DNA from: Oscheius tipulae
Lineage: Eukaryota > Nematoda > Chromadorea > Rhabditida > Rhabditidae
Direction: 5' to 3'
Assembly (NCBI GenBank): GCA_037178975.1
Contig: JASJZH010000003.1
Coordinates: 3,410,001 to 3,474,000, forward strand
DNA length: 64,000 nucleotides
Every line of letters begins with the position of its first letter. Position 1 is the first letter of the stretch. The notes under the pieces were generated by a model that did not search any database, had not been told where the DNA came from, and worked only from the letters and a program-made list of their open reading frames with translations. Both the position numbers and the translations under genes were made by a program. This document shows, piece after piece, positions 37,144 through 48,655 of the stretch.

Positions 37144-37419
37144 ATGCCGTACTTTAATGATTTCAACGAGTTCGCCAAAAATGTTGAGCGTCTTCAAGCA
37201 CACAGTCCAAAAACCTGCCGGTGAGTTACTTCGCCTATGACAAAAGCTACTTTCTCCAGATTTGTGACCAAATATAACCATCGTGATGGATTCCTTGTTA
37301 TAAAGATGACCAACGATGAAGTTTGTCTACAGTTTCGAACCACCCAGCTTCAGGATCTCAAAAAGCTAGAAAAACTATCGGCCACTGTTCTGAGAAACAC
37401 ATTTCCGACACCCCAATAA
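37144..37419 (+). CDS. SRP9: Signal recognition particle 9 kDa subunit, 78 aa
   Basis: SRP9 pairs with SRP14 on the Alu domain of SRP RNA and mediates elongation arrest during co-translational targeting to the ER. Two exons, 37144-37220 and 37260-37419, encode 78 residues starting MPYFNDFNEFAKNVERL. The core FVTKYNHRDGFLVIKMTNDE, followed by VCLQFRTTQ and QDLKKLEKL, aligns collinearly with animal SRP9 (KYRHSDGNLCVKVTDD; QDVKKIEK). It is slightly shorter at the C terminus than the human protein. It diverges from the kinesin gene with 197 bases between start codons, a likely shared promoter region. Confidence 0.92.
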
Positions 37420-38466
37420 ACTATTGTAACAACGGGTATGAATATCAAGAAAGTACAAAGGAAGTTAGATGAAAACGCAGTGCAAAACATGCAAAGGCCT
37501 TTTCAATTGCGGTCGCAATCGCTGCAAGACCCGAAGTACGCAATGTACGTAAAAGAGCTGCATTTTTGTTGAGACTCACAAATCGCAATACTTGTCAAGT
37601 CTTGTCAGATCTTGTCTAGAAGTCGCTTGGCTTTTGAATCCATTTGGTCACCAGTACTTCAGATGTCGGGACGTCTCCTACTTGTTCTCATGTCAGGTAT
37701 TTCTACTTTCTCCAAAGAGTTAAGCTACTTTCGCTCACCTTTCTCTCGCTCTCAGCCCTACTTTCCCAAAACTTTTACTCCACTTTGGCACAGACTTTCA
37801 TCTTTCGCTCTCACCTCGAATGGGATCTGGTACACCCGAACAACAGATCGGAGAACTTCAGTCTCTTTTAGTCTAAGGGCCAAATGGTTATGTTCTCTTC
37901 GGGGGACTCAAACTAGGTATTAGAGGCCGAGGTGATGTCGAGGTGGGTAGAAATTCTAAAACATGGCTCAAAATTATTTTAAAGAGACAGTAGTTATGTG
38001 GTCCTATCTCCGCTTTCAGATTCTGGTAGCCCTCGATATCACCTCTGTCTCTATCTGTTGCTAGGAATCGCTGACGATCAAACTATCTGCTGTTGAATGA
38101 TTGAGAGTCACGAGAGGTTATGGAAGCCGAGAACTATTAAGGTATCCATTTAGATTAGCTAAATCACCGGTAGGTTTTTTTGACTGTGTACTTGAAGGCG
38201 CTCAACATTCTTGGCGAACTCGTTGAAACAATTAAGATTGCGACCATAATTCGACCAACCTTTAAGATTTCCACTAGTCAAAAATTATACCATTGGTATA
38301 ACGGACTCCCACGGAACTGAATTACGGAAATGAGAACTATGATCCAACCGCAATCTTCTCGTGCAACGCTCACCGTGTCTTTCTATTCATTTATTTACGT
38401 TGATGAAGAAGACAAAAATAAAAACAAGTAAGAACAATAACAACTAGTACAGTCTATAAGTGGAAA
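37420..38466. other. 1-kb intergenic region after SRP9
   Basis: Contains the 3' flank of SRP9 and of the convergent RBR ligase. Short frames around 37612-37923 are low-complexity Ser/Phe/Leu-rich reads of pyrimidine tracts. I recognise no gene, RNA or repeat. Confidence 0.45.
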
Positions 38467-40500
38467 TCAGAGACGATTGGCCAAGTCGTGCAAACTTCGA
38501 TCTGTAAGAGCCTGCTGACGAACAGAGTCTAACGCCTTCTTGTTGACGTCATCCACCTTTTCCCACAACATGCAGCTCTTAAAACACCGTGTTAAAACAA
38601 CATTTGAAACAATATACCGTGCAATTTTCAGGGCAGGTTTTTGGGTTCCTCGGGTCTCGAATATGTCTTAAATAATATTATAGAAGAAGGAACTCGTAAA
38701 ACTGACTGGCAGAAATGCTCGTATCCAATATCTTGAGCCCTACAAATGTAGCATTGTTTCGCTCCGCAGGGACAGGTCATCTAAACCAGAAGATTTCTAC
38801 ATTAGGAAACAATGAACACCTTATTACATCCGTCGTCCTTGGCGAATTGAGTTTTACATTTGTGGCATACTCGCATGATGGCCATAGAAAGGTCTTCTTC
38901 CCTGAAAAATACAATTCACTCGAATAAACCCAAACTAACAGCTTGATTCGCTTAACCTCTTGTTCATCCTCAACGGCCTTCATTTCTGAGCACGGTCTAC
39001 CAATATGAGGTTTCCAGTCATTTTTGCAAATTCTAAAATGAAACATGACGTTTAGCAAAAAAAGAGAACATTCGTACCTGCAAAATTCGGACTTGCACTT
39101 TTCACAGCTGAACACTTTGTTCACTTCGACCGGCGTTTCAATCACCATGGCAAAAGGACATCTTTTACAGCTCTCGAGACCATCAACGTTCACCAAGGCC
39201 TCGTTGTCGATTCGTTTACCAAGACGGCGCCGAACATCTTTTGGAAGCAGACTTTTGACCCTAGCTGAAATTTAAGTCACGAAAGGTAAAGTTTGTGCCG
39301 CCTACCCCATGGGAGGATTCTGTCGCAGCTCGGATCAAGACAACAGAGGCCACTTCCACCTTTGGCCAGCTTTCCATCACTGCAGAGAGCATTTGCTTGT
39401 CCTCGCATACAGCCGTGGCAGACATAGTGGGAATCTTCCGCGTCTCCACAGGATATAATCTTCTTGATCGAGAAATCTTCGTAGCAGACACAACAAGAGT
39501 AGCGCACAACATTGTCTTTACCGCTCTGAAAAACAGTAACTTATTTCACCAGTAAAAGAGCAAGCCTCAACAGCATCTTCCACATTGTTGAAGGCAGATC
39601 GCCAATCAGCATCGAGAATGACATCAGGTTGATTCTGAAACTACTTTTAATATACATGAGGTTTGAAGTGCACACCCTGCGGACTCTAGCGGACAGCATC
39701 CATGGCGGGCCGCGATTCCACACCTGGGCAACATGGAACTCGGTTGCAAGACTTCTCGAGAGCCTTTTCATGTTCAACAAGTGGCAGATGGCGAACAGCT
39801 TCCTGGGATCCATTTGGGGCAATGAATTGAGTACTGCACATTTGACGTTCGAAAACTTTTGCTTCAAAAACGGAGAGATTTTTTTGTTGCTGATAGGTTT
39901 CTCATCTGTGAGTTGACGAATAAACTCTTCCAGGGTCTCAACAGCCAGGTCACTGAGAGCTGCGATTACTGCTAAACGCAACATTCACGTACGTTGCCTC
40001 GTCTCCCTTAGCACATAAGTCGAGTTCGTCAAATTCGGTTCGCGAATTGTTCAAGTCGTCCGTTCCAGTATATACGGGCTCGACGGGGATGTTCTCTATA
40101 TTATCGAAAATGTAGTTGACGAGATGGTGGAGTTCGTAACCGGAGCGATCCATAACCCATCCTCTGTTGATGTCGGGAATCAGCTTAGCCTGCAGAAAAC
40201 ATACAAAATCATGACAAAACAAATACTGACCACTTCAGCGTAGATACATTCTGCAACTCCAGGATCCTCATTTTGATATGGATTAGGCAAAACTGGTAGC
40301 TGCCAATGAACTGGGGGAAGAGGAGGAATCTGAGGCGCGATATTCTGCTCCGCGTTATCTTGTGGAATGACATCCGCCTAAACAGGTGGATTCTGCTGAT
40401 TAAGAAGGATCGGAGCTACAACCTCGTGTCGAGCTAGTCCTTCCGGAACTTCATTTTCTACGCCTTCCACAGCGTTTGGGATTGGCAGAATGGGTTCCAT
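38467..40500 (-). CDS. RNF216: RBR-type E3 ubiquitin ligase, RNF216/TRIAD3-like
   Basis: RING-between-RING ligase: E2~Ub is bound by RING1 and ubiquitin passes to a catalytic cysteine in RING2. Multi-exon, reading from [18 protein letters not shown]. The N-terminal ~300 residues contain an acidic, helical region with no named domain. RING1 is at about 39277-39512 ([26 protein letters not shown]). The IBR around 39060-39196 has [16 protein letters not shown] and [13 protein letters not shown], and RING2 has [22 protein letters not shown] (split by an intron) and CYICRA. The arrangement and the IBR (W-K-P-H) resemble RNF216 more than Ariadne or Parkin. RNF216 makes K63-linked chains and controls turnover of receptors and synaptic proteins. 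The start is preceded by an acceptor ATTGCAG about 8 nt upstream. Confidence 0.82.
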
Positions 40501-41163
40501 CGAGTAATCTGCAATCGAAATATTGATAGCTCGCATAAAAAAGCCAAACAACAGCTATACTAAGCTTGATCAACGAGAAACATTCGATGTGTTTGGGTGT
40601 TTACAGCGATAATGTAACCAAAAGCCGCGATCGATCACATAAGCATAGCTTCACATAGAGATCTGATGCATACAGCTGTAAATTTACGATCGAAGTGAAT
40701 CGCAATGAGCTGCGGGCAAAAGAACTGTAGAGAGCAACTGTAAACGCACTAAAGAGCGGGAGGAACATGCAGGAATGCTAAGCTATTCCAGTGAGTCGTA
40801 TTAACACGTTTGGACAACAATCTATACAAGTTACTAAAGAAGGGAAGGTGAGATTAAAAAAAATCAGTAGACAAATGTCGTTGACCATGAGAAGAACTAC
40901 AGTAATCCTGTATTGTAGTTCCTTTGTTTTTTTTTTTTTTTTTTTTTTTTGGAAAAATCGGTCCTAAATTTGAATTTACCTTGTCTTGTTTTCCTGATCG
41001 TCGTCGTTTTTCTCAGGATCGGAAAACGTTATTGGATCTCTATTGTACACTGACGTGTCCGTTATAGGAGCAATTTTTTCGATCACAATGTTTTGCTTTT
41101 TCGAATGTACTTTTCTATGAACATACTCAGACATATACCAATGAACAAACTTCTCTTTTCAGA
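40501..41163. other. Intergenic region with a 24-nt T tract
   Basis: Divergent spacer between the RBR ligase and the small + gene at 41164. It holds an uninterrupted run of 24 T (40927-40950), the longest homopolymer I noticed. No gene was recognised. The right edge ends in CTTTTCAG one base before the next ATG. Confidence 0.5.
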
Positions 41164-41447
41164 ATGAGTCTCCCTTGGTACTACATGGAGCGACCGACTC
41201 GTCAAGTTCTTCTCCGACTGTATTATACGGCGTGTTCGGCGGCTTACCCGACGTTCGTAGCAATTAACTGGGAGAAGTACGTTCCTTCAAGAGCAGACGT
41301 GCTGGCAAAAAGATCACTCTAAGATTCCACTTTGAACGCCGACGACATGAAGAAATGGCGATGGTTTGTACGCGTAGTTTTTGGTCAAATACTCATTTTA
41401 TTCAGGACCGTCCCTCTCCGAAGCATTCATTCAAAAATACGTTGTAA
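41164..41447 (+). CDS. Small orphan protein with one hydrophobic segment, 64 aa
   Basis: Three exons (41164-41276, 41324-41363, 41406-41447) total 195 nt and read MSLPWYYMERPTRQVLLRLY, then a short hydrophobic stretch (YTACSAAYPTFVAI), then a basic, charged tail ending SFKNTL. The ATG comes one base after a strong acceptor CTTTTCAG, and all junctions fit local intron rules (46 and 42 nt). Unspliced, the first frame stops after 52 codons. Size and pattern recall small inner-membrane subunits of respiratory complexes, but I recognise no specific family, so this is only a guess. The TRIM-NHL gene starts 207 nt downstream on the same strand. Confidence 0.55.
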
Positions 41448-41654
41448 CTTGGAATAAAAGTTCAGATGGAAACTTCACGCATTTTGTTGTGAATGAGACG
41501 TGTGGAAGTTTTCTTAAGATAACCAGCTGAGTCAGAGTGAAGTGGGGGGATATGACGGGGATCGACTGCTGTTTGCTGTTCGCGAGAGAGGTAGGGGCAC
41601 AGAGGCGGGAGTGTAAAAGCGGAAAGCCAGCAGTACATCACCACCAGCACCCCC

Positions 41655-44600
41655 ATGACGGACCCTCAAGATGAGGCTGTGCAACGCCAAAAAGTTAGTT
41701 TTCTTTCCAGTTCATAAGCTAAACGTTTAGCTAGTATGTTTCTAACCCAGAAACACCGCAATTCGAGCCAATATGACCCATGTATTCACTAATTTTAGGT
41801 GCGAGAACTATGTAGTGCTCGACCCGACCAACGTCCGACCGATTTTATCAACCCTCTGGAGAAGATCGAGCAGTTGTTAACGTGCGCTATCTGTTTGGAT
41901 AGATACAAGTAAGCCCCTTTCAAACGAACACTTTTTCTCCCGCGAAATTGAATCTCACATTTCGTTCCCTCTGCTCGTCCCGTGTCTTTACAGCTCAGAC
42001 AGCTGGCACCTGTTCTGCCGGTCACTAATTATTTTATGATCGGTCTGTCCAAGTGTTTTGGGTACAAGTATCGGCTGTTGACCAGCTGACAAACCTGTCC
42101 TCGTGACGCGAAGAGACCAACTCTTTCCACAAAACACTTCTCTTAGGGTAATGAGGGGAACACAAACAAAGCACTTGATACTTATTGTTAATCCGAAACA
42201 ACACTAATTGAACAAGTTCTCTTCAGACAGCCGAAATTGCTTCCCTGCCATCACACCTTTTGTTATCCCTGTCTGGAAAGCTGTGTGGACACTTTGCACC
42301 GTACCTTGAAATGTCCCGAGTGCCGGGCAGAGCACAATGTTCCATACGATGGAGTCAAAGCTCTTCCGGTGAGTTCAAATTTGTCGAAGCCGACAATCAT
42401 TTCAGAACAATTATACTTTGACGGGTTTCCTCGATATTCACTTACAAGCATCGTCAGAAACTGCTGCTGAACTTGAGCTTTATATTCACCGGTACAATCT
42501 AGAACGATGTAAAGTTTGTGACGAGAAGGCGGACTGTGAGCCCTGTGCTCATTGTGACAGGAAGGCGTGTGTCGAATGCCGAAAAACTCATATGGACATG
42601 CTAAAAAGAGACATGAGCAGACTGCTGAACCAGGTCAGAAGGTTGAGCAACAGGTACGTGCTACCCACTGTCATAAATTAAAATAATGCTTCAGAATAAT
42701 CGAGGCATCCGATGGTCTTTCGAAAGGACTCGAACTGTTGACTTTGAACACTGAGACAACGAAAGATGAAGTTAAGGAGTACTTTCACAGATACTACAGG
42801 GATCTGAAGAAGAGAGAGGAAGCTTTCCTGAACGAGATTGAGACATTCCAAGCGACAGAGTCAAGACTCATGACAAATCTAAGGTAGTTGAAGGGAATGA
42901 AGAGTACACTCCAAACTTAGAGATGTTTTGGAGATTGAATCATCGAATATGAGCGAGGCCGTCGCGAGACTGGATGCAGCTATAAAAGGAGAATGTGTCT
43001 TGGAAGATACCGAACTAGTCAAGCTGAAGACCACGTTCACTGAAGGCATTGAATATCTCAGAAACTTCCAGGTTATCCACACTGTTGAACTTAGCAAACA
43101 GGTATCTTTTCAGCCCGACGCTGACGAACTGTTCAATAGAAAAGTTCGTTTCTCAGCGGGAGAAGATGCAGCCAAACTGCCTCAAGCAATTTCCACAGCT
43201 GGTGAACTCTGTGTTCTGACTCCTCAGTTCTCTGGCAGGTACGAAAACTTTAGTATTGGTCAACAGGTGGTCCTAGTCGGACATATGGGCACAAAAACTG
43301 CCCGGATTTATGAGTGTACGAGGAGGGTGATTAGAGCAGAAAGCCGCGCAGCCGCGTGGGTGGATACACTCACTTTTTCGACTCTGTTGATCCATTTTAT
43401 TGTTTAAAGGTATTTACCTTTGGAGCAGTCCTACCTCCCGAGACCATTTCGTCTTCCCCTGGAAAGTGATCATTATCGACCGAGGGAGCGGGACGAACGT
43501 ATTGTGGAGAGACCGACCAGCAGACACAGGTGAGAGAGATCTTCTGAAATGAGTCTGGCTCAGTAATCGTCTGTCACTGAATGCTACGAACGAGCCGGAT
43601 GAAGGATCGATTCGGTACAGAAGACGTCAGCAGTTGGAGGAAGAGGCTTGGATGCGGCTCAGAGGTATCTATTTCCTTTATTAAAGCTTCTAATGTACAG
43701 GAGAGGGAAGATCTCCCTGGTACAAGCCACCTGAGATGACCTCACTGAATGCCGCTCCTGAGTCGGTTGTCCAGCCTGTTCAGAGCAAGAAGGAGGAAAG
43801 GAATGCGGCTCTGTCCCTCCCACCTCTTCCAAAAGTTACTGCTGCTAGCCCACGGACCGAGAACATCACTCCTTTCACGGCCAAGCCACCACCTTCTCCT
43901 TCAGCCACACCAATCATCAGAGATGAGGAGAAAGATGAACCGAGACCATTTGCAAGGAAGCCACCCCTACCTAGACAACAGTCGAGTAATGACGATTCTC
44001 TCAATGAGAAGGTGACATAGAAAAATCGAGTGAGCAAAGATGATATTCAGGTGGAAGTGATCAGACGAGCTCATGCCGAGAGACAGGCTGCTTCTCGAGC
44101 AGCCTCTGAGTCTTCCGAGTCCGAAGGAGAGGAGATCGCAAGAACCAGACAGCGATTTCGAATGGTAGTGAGGGAGGCCAGTCTGAACAGAGATCTTCCA
44201 CCAAGACAAAACTCTCAGGAAGAAGGAACACCGATCCCCGTAACTCATTTTGCCGGTAGGTTTTGGATGTGAGATGGGCAACTGTCTGTAGGGAATGAAT
44301 CTTGAAAGAGGAACTGTGTATTGACAGACAGTTGTCCTTCTTGAATGGACGGCCTAGAGAGACAGATCTTTCCCCGTTTGCATGCACAAGTAGAGCCGGT
44401 TTAGAGCACGTCGATGTCGACTCTCCCTTTTTTGTTCTGTTAACAGTCTCCTTTGGTTCATCCTCAGTTTCACAGCTAACTGTTGTCCTGTCCATGCTAA
44501 ACTTTGCTTGATAATCTTGAAAAACTTCCACACTCTTGTCTGTTCCTTATGAACAGACAAGAGTGTGGAAGTGTAACTCAAATGTGCGAGAGAACGACTC

Positions 44601-45807
44601 TGTTCTAAGCCGGTGCTCTATTTGTGTCTGCAGATGAGGATTCTGTCGTGCCGCCTTGGCTGGCCAGAAGGCGCCAACGTCTTCAGCGTTCGAGAACCAA
44701 TCCCGATGGAATTTCATCTCTTTGTTCTCAACGCGTGCAACAGCTTCTACAGGAGAGAGTCTCACGTTTAGACAACTCGACCGAGACCCAAGAGGAGAGA
44801 AGTATTCGAAGGAGAAGTGCTTCGAGAGATGGTGGAGAATGGAGAGCCAGAGGACGACCCAAGGCCATTTTTGGTAGGAAAGGAGGAAAGGAAGGAGAGC
44901 TCAATTGGCCACGAGGAGTTTGCAACATGCCTGGGGGAGTCATTGCCGTCTGTGACTCGTCGAACCACCGAGTACAGATCTTCGATCGTGAGGGAAAGTT
45001 CCTCAAAGGATTTGGAGGCTATGGAAGTGGGTCGGGTCAGCTCGACTCACCTGCAGGAATCGCCTGTAGCAAACAGCGTCTCATTGTGACTGACCGCTAC
45101 AATCATCGCGTCTGTTTCTTCGATCTGGACGGACGATACTTGAGCTGTTTCGGGTCCCATGGACAGGCAAATGCCAAGTTCAACAATCCCTGGGGAGTGG
45201 CAGTCGATGAACTAGGAACCATCTACGTTGTGGACAAAGACAATCATCGAATCCAAATGTTCGACAAGAATGGAGCCTTCGTCGGAAAGTTCGGCTCAAT
45301 GGGACATGGACCCGGTCAATTGAACAATCCTCTCTTCGTTACAGTGTGCCGACTCAATCATCAGGTATCCAGACTCCTTTCTATGATTAAATCTAGTTCA
45401 GATTTACGTGTCAGACCACAACAACCACCGTATCTCAGTCTTTGACGCCCAAGGGCAGTATTTATTCGCATTCGGTTGTGAAGGATTCCACGGAGGACAG
45501 TTCAAGTTTCCTCGAGGAATCGCCATCGACTCGCAGGTAAGAAAATGTAAATATTAGAAAGCAATAATGGTTTAGGGTAACGTTCTGATCGCCGACTCGG
45601 GTAACAATCGCATACAAGTGTTCACTTTGGAAGGCGAATTCATCTCGACCTTTGGCAGTGTAGGTTCTTTTTTGTTTTTCAAACAAGATCCATTTTCAGT
45701 GGGGAGGAGGAGCGGGTCAATTGAAAGGCGTCGAGGCGATTGTAGTTGAATCTGACGGAAACATTGTCGTCTCGGACCGGGAAAATCACAGAATGCAGAT
45801 CTTTTGA
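41655..45807 (+). CDS. nhl-1: TRIM-NHL protein (RING, B-box, coiled coil, NHL), 932 aa
   Basis: Fifteen exons sum to 2,799 nt, all in phase. RING: CAICLDRYKQPKLLPCHHTF, then CYPCLESC and CPECRAEH (41799-42368). B-box-like zinc motif: CKVCDEKADCEPCAHCDRKACVECRKTH (given here as CKVC, CAHC, CVEC; 42406-42653). A coiled coil spans roughly 42695-43071. No filamin domain is seen; instead there is a ~400-residue Pro/Ser/Arg-rich disordered stretch. Six NHL repeats at the C terminus include WPRGVCNMPGGVIAVCDSSN, NPWGVAVDELGTIYVVD, FPRGIAIDSQGNVLIADSG and ending ENHRMQIF (44634-45807). TRIM-NHL proteins are RNA-binding or ubiquitin ligase regulators of development. The layout suggests NHL-1 or TRIM32/thin relatives. 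The 378-nt intron 44256-44633 contains two inverted repeats. Confidence 0.92.
44276..44337. repeat. Inverted repeat in a TRIM-NHL intron
   Basis: GGGCAACTGTCTGT (44276-44289) and ACAGACAGTTGTCC (44324-44337) can pair over 14 positions with a single G-U wobble, around a 34-nt loop. It lies in the same 378-nt intron as the 22-bp hairpin at 44524-44572. Confidence 0.7.
44524..44572. repeat. Perfect 22-bp hairpin in a TRIM-NHL intron
   Basis: The left arm 44524-44545 begins ACTTCCACACTCTTGTC and is the exact reverse complement of the right arm 44551-44572; the loop is CTTAT. A 22-bp perfect stem is miRNA or siRNA sized, although a 5-nt loop is small for a microRNA precursor. It could also be a foldback remnant. 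Confidence 0.85.
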
Positions 45808-45946
45808 ACAGAAATAAATATTTCCGATGAGTATTGTGATTAGACATGAGAGAGATAGAAAACATCGCCTGATCAGACTTTCGAAAAAGAAGACAACTGT
45901 CCGCTACTAACAGCCAGCTGTTAGTAGAGTAGATTACACTGAGCTC

Positions 45947-46547
45947 ATGCATCGATTAGCTCCATCTGTTCCCAACCCATCGCCGCTCATCATCATGTCT
46001 GCTCGAGACACCATTCGACGATTCAATGCCATTGCTAGTGGAACCGATGCCAATCTTAAAAAGTGACCGTTTCCTCAGACTGTTCAAGTTCTTTAGAAAC
46101 CCTTTCTCGGACACGTACGATATTCAAAAGTTTGACAAGACGGCCGTAGATTACGGTAGACCGACTCCAGGCAGTAAGACAGAGGCTCGAGGCATCAAGG
46201 CCGGAGTCCATGTCTGTCGAGAGATTCTGTTCCTGTGTGAAACGATTAACGAGAATGCTGATGGACCGCCGGAGGAGAGAGTCATCAAATTCGGCAAACT
46301 GTTCTATGTATACTCCTTCTATTCCGATAAAGTGAGTCTTTTTTTCTCTCAAAGCAGTCACTCTTTTCAGTTGGTAGGAATGCTGATTCGGGCGCGAAAG
46401 TATGGATTAGTAGACTTCGAAGGCGAGATGCTCTATCAGAAGCAAGACGACCACAAGGACGTCAAGATGTTGTTAAGCATGGACGAGATCAGACGTCGAC
46501 TACGAGCGTCTGGAGACCCGAAGAATTGTGTAACACTCATAAAATGA
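45947..46547 (+). CDS. ABRA: Costars-domain (ABRA/STARS-like) actin regulator
   Basis: Exons from 45995 are 45995-46062, 46097-46331 and 46371-46547 (159 aa); an in-frame upstream ATG at 45947 would add 16 residues. The C-terminal ~100 residues are the costars domain: VCREILFLCETI, RVIKFGKLFYVYSFYSDKLV, GMLIRARKYGLVDFEGEMLY and a DIRKVLLS-like block reading DVKMLLSMDEIRRRL. ABRA/STARS binds actin and promotes Rho/SRF signalling in muscle. Short costars-only proteins (ABRACL) exist too; this one is intermediate, with a short N-terminal extension. It starts 140-188 nt after the TRIM-NHL stop on the same strand and converges on WASP with 42 nt between stops. Confidence 0.88.
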
Positions 46548-46589
46548 ACACTTTATACTCGTTGTTTGTCCCGTCTCGTAAAATCTCTC

Positions 46590-48655
46590 CTAGTCGGTCC
46601 ACGAATCGCTGTCATCCTCGGATGAGCTCTCTGAAATCTTGCTTCCTAATCACACAAGATTCGATCCTCACCGTCACTTGAGTCTATGTAGGTCCTTCTC
46701 GCATCCAATTCCTTCTGAATCGAGTCAATAATTCCACCTCCCTTTCCCGCTGTCTGAGTCACGTCAGTCTGAAAAAGAGTTGTCTTATCTGCGGCCGTAA
46801 ACCAAAATGAACGCACCCTGCTGGGAGAACGATCCACCGGTCGGAGCAGTTTCGACTTGTTCACACTCGTTATTTCCTCCAAAAGACTTCGTCTTCCCGG
46901 ACTGATCTCCGGAACTGACGCAGTCAGAGAGTTCGAGCCATTAGTCGAAGATGGTGGCTCAACTTTGATCGAAACAAGAGAAGGTGGTGGTGGTGGAGGA
47001 GCAGGAACGTTTGAAGAAGGAGTGACCTTCGGAATCATCAGACCAGAAGAAGGTGGAGGAGGAGCCGCTGGAGCTGTCGATGCAAGGGGCGGGGGAACGG
47101 ATTTGGGAGGAGATGGAGGCCGGGGAGGAGCCACGTGAGAAGGCTGAAATCTCTTTTAAAGATCGAAAGGAAGAAAAATTACAATATCTCTCCTTGTAGA
47201 CTCGGCACGAGGAGGAAGACGAGGTGTCGGAAGTTCGTTAGCTGGAGCGAAAGGAGGATTAGGCGGAGTGTCCTGTCGATTAAAGGGAGGTCTTCTCGAT
47301 TCCGTTCGAGGTGGCAGAACCGGAGCTTCTTCAGTAACTACCACTGTTGCTCTAAAAGAGGATTGTTACCAACATCATAGGAAAACTCACGGTGGAGGTG
47401 GCATTTCCTCGTCCCAGTTCGGTTTCAACGGATCAAACTGTGACTCTCTTCTGCTATTCGATTGCTTCTTTATGGCACTCGGCTTGTTTCCTTTCCCCCC
47501 TTTTGAAATCATTCTGAAGAGTTTTCAAACATTGTCCGTCTCATACTCACAAGCTACTTCTGGCGTCTGATAGACCATTACTCGACGACCGTTGGAACGA
47601 TGGATGGTGGTTTGCTTCCTGGTCATTGTGTTCTTCTACCTTGTCTTCAAGGGTTATATTCTTCAAAACTTCGTACTGTTCGACCAGGAGGAGATGCAGC
47701 TGATCCTGGTTTCCGGGTTCGATCTACAAACTTCAATCAGAAGAGTCTTTCAAATTCACTCACCTCGAGACCTTTGGACTCCAACTTTTTGATGAATTCT
47801 TTTTGTTCCTCGTCCAAGTTTTCGAGTCCAACATGTCGAACATGTCTAAACAGCATAAGGACTAAACTGAAAGTGTGGCTCACTGGAAGTTCATCGGCTG
47901 CGAGATGATCGGTTTATCTGTCTTCTTCCTCTTCTTCTCCTTCTCTCCAAAAATCTTTTGAAAGATACCCTTTTTCTTTTTCTTCTCTTTTCGAACAATC
48001 GGAATCTCGATTCCATGAGATGTCGTCTCCTCTGCTGTATGCACTGGTTCCTCTGCTGTACGAACTTGGGATAAAGGATTAACTGGCGGTGGTGGAGCTT
48101 GTCTCTTCGGGCCCTGTCTGTTAGATTTCTTACATAAATACTCTGAAAGTATCCTTGTTCTCCAAACACAAATATTGTCTATACCTTGCTGCATTCGCAA
48201 AACGATCGCGTAAAACACCTTCGCCTCAGTATTTTCGCTAAAGTTCAGTCCGAAGAGTCCTTGCTCGATTTCGAATGTCAACAGATGACTATGATCCATG
48301 ATTGTGACAAAGTCGAGAGATCTACAAACAGTCATAATTTTCTCAAAATGGGTTGTATTCACATTCTAGCGTTCCAAAGGACATGAGCAGGAGCTCCATC
48401 TGGGGAGGGATCGACCAATGAAAGGGAATACCCCTGTATGTCGGGATCCTCGATCAAACAGAACACACCGGTACCCAAGTATGACCAGGAACCGTTTGAT
48501 TCTTGTAAAAGTTGACAGACTCCTGAGGCAAGAAGCTACAACTCTTGGTTAGACTATTCGAAAAGACTCACTTCTGCATTATCTCCCACATAGTCTTTGA
48601 CACTGTGCTGTTCATTTTCTTCGAGTAAAAGAGACAGTCGGGGTTGTCTCTTCAT
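46590..48655 (-). CDS. WAS: Wiskott-Aldrich syndrome protein (WASP/WSP-1) homologue
   Basis: Cdc42-responsive activator of the Arp2/3 complex. Domains in order: WH1/EVH1 (SLLLEENEQHSVKDYVG, then GVFCLIEDPDIQGYSLSLVD and QGLFGLNFSENTEAKVFYAI); a basic Lys-rich patch before the CRIB; CRIB motif ISQPMNFQHVRHVG, a textbook match to ISxPxxFxHxxHVG; a long poly-Pro region (46950-47400); WH2 (RRSLLEEITSVNKSKLLRPV); the central motif KGGGIIDSIQKELDARR; and, after a 41-nt intron, an acidic end SSSEDDSDSWTD with the essential penultimate-region Trp. The full V-C-A output module is therefore intact. The start is uncertain: I chose the ATG at 48655, but the frame is open upstream through an Asn run encoded by CAA repeats, and a 5' exon may exist. 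Confidence 0.92.

Noticed and set aside
40927-40950. T24 tract as the end of a retroposed element
   Set aside because: No adjacent element body or target-site duplication was seen; treated as a homopolymer.
46857-47138. Gly-rich plus-strand frame
   Set aside because: Reverse reading of the WASP poly-proline region.
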